A stretch of DNA of 64,000 bases from Verpa conica (taxonomy: Eukaryota; Ascomycota; Pezizomycetes; Pezizales; Morchellaceae), in assembly GCA_033030425.1 (NCBI GenBank), contig JAUFSD010000011.1, forward strand, positions 434,001-498,000. The letters are read 5' to 3'. The position numbers and the translations under genes are program-made. Shown one piece after another: positions 58,424-64,000 of this stretch (position 1 is the stretch's first letter; each line of letters begins with the position of its first letter). Under the pieces are notes generated by a model. That model searched no databases, was not told where the DNA came from, and was given only the letters and a program-made list of their open reading frames with translations.

Positions 58424-60026
58424 TTATGCGTAGAAATTGACCTATAAAAATTCTAATTAGTACTAGCGTAGGGAGATCGCAATAGAAGGAAGTAAACATA
58501 CCGTATCCTTCTTTTTCGCTTGTACTTCACCAATAGCATCCACATAATGCTCATGGCTTACCTTTGTCCTCCCTCCTCTTAGCGCAATCATACCAGCTTC
58601 CACACAAACAGCTTTCAATTGAGCACCGCCAAACTCATCTGTAGACCTAGCAAGCTCCATCCAGTTTACACCATCCTCAACAGTCATCTTCCTGCTATGG
58701 ATCCTAAGAATACCGGCCCTGGCCTCTTCGTTTGGTAGTGGGAACTCAATCTTCCTGTCTAGACGCCCAGATCGCAGCAGGGCAGGGTCGAGTACGTCTA
58801 CTCTGTTTGTTGCTGCGAGTACCTTGACTCGATCGTCTGATGAGAAGCCGTCAAGCTGATTGAGGAGCTCTAACATGGTACGCTGAACCTCGCGATCTCC
58901 AGATTTCTCGGAGTCGAAACGCTTAGTCCCTACGGCATCTAGCTCGTCAATGAAGATGATGGCTGGTGCCTTTTCTTTTGCGAGCGCAAAAGCATCGCGG
59001 ACAAGTTTGGCACCGTCACCAATAAACATTTGGACAAGCTGAGGGCCGGCGATCTTCAAGAAGGTAGCATTACTCTGAGCAGCACAGGCACGAGCAAGAA
59101 GGGTCTTTCCGGTTCCTGGAGGACCATACATCAAAGCTCCTATTTATCCTGTTAGTTAAAATGCCTTATAAATCTTATATAATCCTTTACCTTTCGGAGG
59201 TTTGATGCCGATCTTTTTGAACCTTTCCGCCTCCTTCATTGGCATTACAACAGCTTCTACAAGCTCCTCAATCTGTTTGTCCAAACCACCAATATCACCA
59301 TATGTCTCTGTTGGCTTCTCATCAACCTCCATAGCCTTGACCCGCGAGTCGTACTCGGCAGGTAGGGTATCGAGCACCAGGTAACTGTCTTTGTTAACAC
59401 CGATAAGGTCGCCAGGAGCCAGCTTATCAGGGTCAACGAGACCGATGAGAGGAAGGAAAATGGTTTGTCGGGTAGAGGTTTTAATAACCGCAGATTTGCC
59501 GGCGCGAGTCGCATCCAGATCAACGTTAGCGCCATCTTCAGCGGCCTCAGCAGTTGGGTCCATGTCTAGGAGCTCGACAACATTTCCAACGAGGTATGGA
59601 AGTTGCCTAGGAGATAGGAGGGGTGATGTTAGTACCCAAGATTTGATGGAAAATGTGTAGATTGATGGATATATGAAGGTCATAATCGCAATTATAAATC
59701 AGACAACCATTGCTCAAAACGAACCTATTATTCTCAATCTTATCTAGATTATCCTTTATCCTTTCCTTCATATTCGCCTTTTCGTGTGTTAGCCGCTGGT
59801 ATTCTTGCCTCATAACCCTCAGGTCATTCTCTAGTAACCGTCTTCGGTTGACAATATCGAAGGTAGCCAGAGTTAGAATCTCTGGGTCAATATCATCCTC
59901 CTCCTTCTCTCCATCAACATCCATCTTCGCATCACCATCTAGGTCGGAAGGATCCTTCTTGTCTTTCTTGTCTTGTCTATCTCTAGATTCCTGCTCGAGA
60001 TCCTCGAGATCTTCCAGGGACGCCAT
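58424..60026 (-). CDS. RPT5: 26S proteasome regulatory ATPase Rpt5 (subunit 6A)
   Basis: AAA+ ATPase of the 19S base that unfolds substrates and opens the 20S gate. Exons 60026-59725, 59606-59191, 59139-58502 and a final 18-base exon 58441-58424 give 457 residues. An N-terminal coiled coil ([18 protein letters not shown]) is followed by the OB fold ([14 protein letters not shown]) and the ATPase core: Walker A GPPGTGKT (about 245-252), Walker [30 protein letters not shown], second region of homology [13 protein letters not shown]. The last exon encodes VNFYA, giving the HbYX-type tail (Phe-Tyr-Ala) that docks into 20S alpha pockets. Without that splice the protein would end [12 protein letters not shown]. 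The gene is divergent from SSF1, 391 bases away. Confidence 0.97.
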
Positions 60027-60417
60027 GCTGTATCTAGGTATGCGGGGATCAGTATTCGAGGGACTGGGTTCAAAGGCGTCTGGTGTTTAGCTTGGTATTA
60101 GATGTGGGAGGGATATCTGAAGATGGAACAGATGATGTAGGGTTGAAGATGGATGATGATGGTTGTGGTGAATAGAAGGTGATCGCAGGCCCAAGAATGG
60201 TTGGTGACGGAGAGTGGGCTCCCAAAGTTATGGATAGCTGCCCCCGCCAAGCGTACTTCCAGTCCCTGCGCATTTCTGGTCACCGCCGCTAATCTCGAAT
60301 TCCTAAAGAAAAAAACTTATTTCCGCACAGGAAGAGATATCCCAGGCAACCAGCAACCACCGTCCAGAAATAATTTCTGGTTCTACTCCCCTAAAAGATC
60401 CCGCAGAAGTCATAAAT
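60027..60417. promoter_or_regulatory. Bidirectional promoter RPT5 / SSF1
   Basis: The 391 bases between divergent start codons. No gene is supported. GC-richer patches with CGCCAAGCG and CACCGCCGC lie at 60240-60290. I did not find an exact yeast-type PACE box. Confidence 0.6.
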
Positions 60418-61931
60418 ATGGTATGGGAAATTCTATTTACTTCAATTCATTCTCTACTAGAAATCTAATATAGAATTCTAGGCCCGTCGTCGTCAAAAGA
60501 AGAGAACTCACCTCCCAGCAGATACCTCCAAAACCGGTGCTACAGGTGTCGGCCAACCTCTCAATGCTTCCGCTTCTCGCACCCCAAAGACTATGGTTAT
60601 CCGGATCGGTGCCGGCGAAGTTGGCCCTTCAGTTTCTCAGCTTGTTACCGATGTTCGAACTATGATGGAGCCACACACGGCGAGTAGGTTGAAGGAACGC
60701 AAATCGAATAAGTTGAAGGATTATACAACAATGGCTGGTCCTTTGGGGGTTACTCAACTTCTTCTCTTTTCAAGAAATGCAAACTCTGGGTCTACAACTC
60801 TACGAATAACGAGGTGTCCGCGTGGGCCTACGATTCACTTCCGGGTGAAGAATTATTCACTATGCAAGGATATCCGGAAGAGTCTACGGAATCCCAAGAC
60901 CCCCGGGAAGGAGTTTAGTTCTCCGCCTTTGGTATGTTCTGTTTCTTTATTATTTAAATTTACTGCAAGAATCTTTTAGCAGCGCACAGGGCCGAAATAT
61001 TACTCAAGACCCTCTAACACCTCTACAGCTCGTAATGAACGGCTTCAACACCCCACAACCCCCGAAACCCGACGGTACACCTGGCCGCCCACCCCCACAC
61101 GAGATGCTTCTCACAAGCATGTTCCAGTCCCTCTTTCCACCCATCTCCGCACAACGCACCCCCATCTCCTCTATCCGCCGCATCCTCCTCCTCAACCGCA
61201 AACCCGTTTCCGAGACCGAGCCAACAGACGGCACAACATCAGAATACGTAATAGACGTACGTCACTACATAATCAACACCAAAGCCGTTGGTATCTCCCG
61301 CCCAATTAGACGCATCAACGCTGCCGAAAGAGCTCTCCGTTCCAAATCAGCCGGCGAGAAGGGGGGTAAGAGGGGCACGTTGCCGAACTTGAGTGGGTTG
61401 AAGGATATTGCAGATTATATGCTTGACTCTGGTGCTGCGGGAGGATATACTTCTGAGTCTGAAATAGAGGAGGATGCAGAGGTTGAAGTTTTGCCGGGGA
61501 ATAGCCGTCATACCATAAAGAAGAAGCGTGCTCCTAAGGGGCCGCAGAAGAGGGCCGTGAAGTTATCGGAAATTGGGCCAAGGATGCGGCTGGAGATGGT
61601 GAAGATTGAGGAGGGGCTGGCAGATGGGAAGGTTCTTTGGCATGCGTATGAGACGAAGACGAAGCAAGAAGAACGTGAGTTGGAGGAAAGACATAAGATC
61701 AAGAAGGAGGAGCGCGAGAAGAGGAAGGCGATCCAGATGGAGAATGTCAAGAGGAAGAAGGCAGAAAAGGCGGCGTTGAAAGGTAAAGGTAAAGCTGATG
61801 GTGAGAAAGAGGACGATGGAGATGGCGACGATGGCGATGACGACGATGAAGAGATGTGGGATGATGATTTCGAGGGTGAGAATGAAGGTGAGGCCGACGC
61901 CGCGGGAGATGAGGAAATGGAAGATGAATAG
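60418..61931 (+). CDS. SSF1: Ssf1/PPAN-type ribosome-biogenesis factor (Brix domain)
   Basis: Nucleolar Brix-domain protein needed for 27S pre-rRNA processing in 60S assembly (yeast Ssf1/2, human PPAN). Exons 60418-60420, 60482-60931 and 61029-61931 give 451 residues. The first coding exon is the ATG codon alone: GTATGG donor at 60421, TTCTAG acceptor at 60479-60481, then ARRRQKKRTHL, the exact family N-terminus (MARRRxKKRTH). The Brix domain covers about 40-330 with VRTMMEPHTASRLKERKSN, LLLFSRN, TLRITRCPRGPTIHFRV, and LVMNGFN after the second splice. It continues FQSLFPPISAQRTPISSIRRILLLNR and FVLRHY-like YVIDVRHYII. The Lys/Glu-rich and acidic tail (DDDDEEMWDDDFEGE) is typical. The next gene is convergent, 209 bases away. 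Confidence 0.94.
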
Positions 61932-62140
61932 TAATTTTTCTGTATTTATATGTCTACCTACTGTAGACTAAAAGCCTATTGGAGCTATATATCAAACTAT
62001 TATTTTTCGAGTGATGGTTTACGATAAAGATTATCTACTATAAACAGGCACTAGGATATATAGGTATACCCAATATATTTGCTTCTATTTAGAATGTGAT
62101 AATTACACAACATATCGCATCAAAGCTACCTAGAACCTTA

Positions 62141-63556
62141 CTATACAGCCCCCACCATATTCCGCGACACTCTATTATCCCTAAACCTCAAACTACTACT
62201 CTCCGGCGCCCGCCAAAAACAAAACGGTCCCGACTGGCCCCTTGTAAATACAAAGTCCTTACCACGCCTCCAATGCCCAAATATCATATTATTCCCTGGC
62301 AACATAACACCCTCGTAAAACCACCCATGGTTCTCATAATTTTTAACAAACTGGATCTTCTTCCACCCCGTAATCGTGCTCAACTCCGGTGGTGGTGGAA
62401 TCGGCGTTATTTCTCCAGACTGGACAGTAAACTCCCCAAAGTCCCGGCCAATGGCTGTGAAAGTGGTCTCGGCACCCGGAGAGGGGGTTATGGAAAGTGT
62501 CATGTCGACTAGATGACTATCTGACCTGTCTGTGAAAACTTCCTCAAGGTCAAAGTTTATTATGCGGTGATAGCCTAAGTATGCTATAATCAAAAAATAC
62601 CCGCAAATCAGCCAAGCCCTCTTTCTAAAAAATGAAGGCGAATAAGAAGAAGAAAAAGGAGGAGACAAACTATACGCCCCAAACCACTTCACTGGTATCT
62701 CCACCTCACCACCATCCAACCTCCCTTCCCAAAACCCCGGCATCTCACTCGGTTCCAGCAGGGTCCTCTGGTGAAACAAGTCACTCTCGGACTTGGGGTG
62801 TAAATGCCAAGTAAAGAACCTTGCCAAAACATTCAAAGTTCGCATATTTGGTGTACCATCAGCATTGAAAACCCGATCCCGATCAGGGCGGTACACAATC
62901 TGCTGAAGCCTTACCAACTGCTTCTGTTCAGGCAGATTCAACACAGGCGTAAGAAGCAGGCTAATTGCACTAAGCAGCGGATGCGGGTCTTCGTACAAGT
63001 GCGAGTGAAACAATGAGCGCGTGATTGGGGAGAAACGAATATGTGTAAAATTGCGACCATGCACCGGGTCGCTTTCAGTGGTGCTGTAGCCATATGCATC
63101 TATAGAGAGTCTCACCAGTAACCTTATAATACTATTCCATTCAACCACACCTGGGTATATGCTATTTACTAACCTAATAGAATATCCCTCAAGACTCCCA
63201 ATGCGTCTAGCTCTTCCTCTGTCTCGCCGCTACGGAATTCGATACTTCTTTGCTTCCCTTTGAGTAGTCGCTGCCGTTTCTGGTAGGTGGTTCTCCAGTC
63301 GTATGTGTTCTTGCGACTCCGGACGGGCTCGTCGTAGATTTGGAGGAAGCGGCTCCGCCAGGCTACCTGGTCTCCATTTACAGCATCGTGGAAGATACGA
63401 CAGACTAATATGAAGTTACAGAGGTCCTTATCGGTGAGGCCGATTGTTATTAGCTTGAGGAGCTGTTTTTTTAAAAAAGATTTACCCGTGTTAATTATAT
63501 ATTCTGTATAAGAGCTTAGGTGGGCCTACCTCGACTGGAAATGATTCAATCGCCAT
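62141..63556 (-). CDS. F-box-type protein with a C-terminal membrane segment
   Basis: Predicted exons 63556-63530, 63462-63174 and 63150-62141 give 441 residues. Residues 1-45 look like an F-box (FPVELLKLITIGLTDKDLCNFILVCRIFHDAV), then WRSRFLQIYD and YQKRQRLL, usual in fungal F-box proteins. Further blocks VVEWNSIIRLLVRLSIDAYGY and HGRNFTHIRFSP follow. A single membrane helix (AWLICGYFLIIAYLGYH) sits about two thirds in, and a C-terminal domain FVKNYENHGWFYEGVMLPGNNMIFGHWRR resembles a small beta-sandwich. The first splice (67 bases) is ordinary. The second is only 23 bases (GTTAGT to CCCAG), below the usual minimum; it is nevertheless the only in-frame junction. Biological role unknown. Confidence 0.75.
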
Positions 63557-64000
63557 TTTGGGTTTGAGGTATTGTTATAGTAGTTGCTGTGTAAGAACCG
63601 TAAAAAGTGGTTGTGGAGAAAGCTCGGTCTGTGGGGAGATTGGGGCTACATATCCTATCGTTATCGTAGATCATGTGGCGACACCACACTGGATGCTGGG
63701 TTGGGGAAATAATACACTATTCCGAGACAAGAAAGAAGATTTCCCGGGGAGTCTGGGTGTTATCTAGGGTATTGGGGGTTTTGTGATAGGTGCCTTTTTT
63801 TTATATTTAATAATGCTAGATGTATTTTTCTTTTTACATAGCTGGGGGAAGTTTACCTAGTAAACACATGGTCCTGCAGCCCCAAGAAACGGTGCTGCAT
63901 GAGACCAAACAAAAAGGAACAGGTTCTTCTCTCTTTACCCAAAGGTCTACAGCCCGTAGTAGTTGCTCATAAATCTAAAGGAGCCCCCGCCCCAGAACTG
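63557..64000. other. Upstream region of the F-box gene, window edge
   Basis: No gene is supported. A T/A-rich stretch lies at 63785-63840. A short plus-strand ORF (63558-63767) has no family signature. Confidence 0.45.

Noticed and set aside
1..64000. CRISPR arrays, biosynthetic cluster or other multigene defence system
   Set aside because: No spaced direct repeats, no PKS/NRPS or NLR-type genes; neighbouring genes are unrelated housekeeping functions of a eukaryote.

Overview
This 64 kb window looks like nuclear DNA of a filamentous ascomycete (Pezizomycotina). The genes carry short spliceosomal introns, mostly 48-118 bases, with GTATGT/GTAAGT-like donors and CTAAC/CTGAT-like branch sites. 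The set includes IRE1, a Pho80/PREG-type cyclin, the INO80 subunit Iec3, a BEM46 hydrolase and a fungal CPA2 antiporter. Intron-rich housekeeping genes set among long AT-rich, TE-like intergenic stretches would fit an early-diverging class such as Pezizomycetes, but that placement is inference. No CRISPR, operon, rRNA or tRNA was seen.

Layout. 0-9.3 kb: the 3' part of a CSC1/OSCA (DUF221) channel, a convergent CPA2 cation/proton antiporter and an NFX1-type RING/zinc-finger/R3H protein (FAP1-like). 9.3-20.6 kb: sparse, with a Pho80-type cyclin and a DEN1/SENP8-type Ulp1 protease split into very small exons. 20.6-22.6 kb: a multi-module C2H2 zinc-finger protein with a one-base frameshift. 22.6-30.2 kb: AT-rich relic DNA, a peroxisomal 4-coumarate-CoA-ligase-like enzyme, a 175-bp MITE and ATP11. 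31-37 kb: a housekeeping cluster of NOP13, an Asterix/PAT-complex protein, ribosomal protein eL37 and IEC3. 37.6-43.4 kb: a putative small protein, coatomer zeta, PCH2/TRIP13 and an ankyrin protein. 43.4-46.7 kb: gene-free, AT-rich. 46.7-48.1 kb: a BEM46/ABHD13 hydrolase with a one-base frameshift. 48.1-53.5 kb: gene-poor. 53.5-63.6 kb: IRE1, RPT5 and SSF1 sharing a divergent promoter, and a convergent F-box protein with a membrane segment.

Most genes are unrelated housekeeping functions. Loose themes are protein quality control (IRE1, RPT5 with its HbYX tail, the deneddylase, Asterix) and ribosome production (eL37, NOP13, SSF1). Several pairs are divergent and close (NOP13/Asterix, eL37/IEC3, RPT5/SSF1) and probably share promoters. 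No obviously new multigene system was found. The most notable items are micro-exon architectures, two single-base frameshifts, a Tc1/mariner-like MITE, two dispersed intergenic motifs (TACATGTA and ATATCACTCG), and a CCAAT/E-box hairpin upstream of the antiporter. All exon boundaries were derived by eye from reading frame, splice consensus and remembered family motifs; no alignment or transcript data were available.
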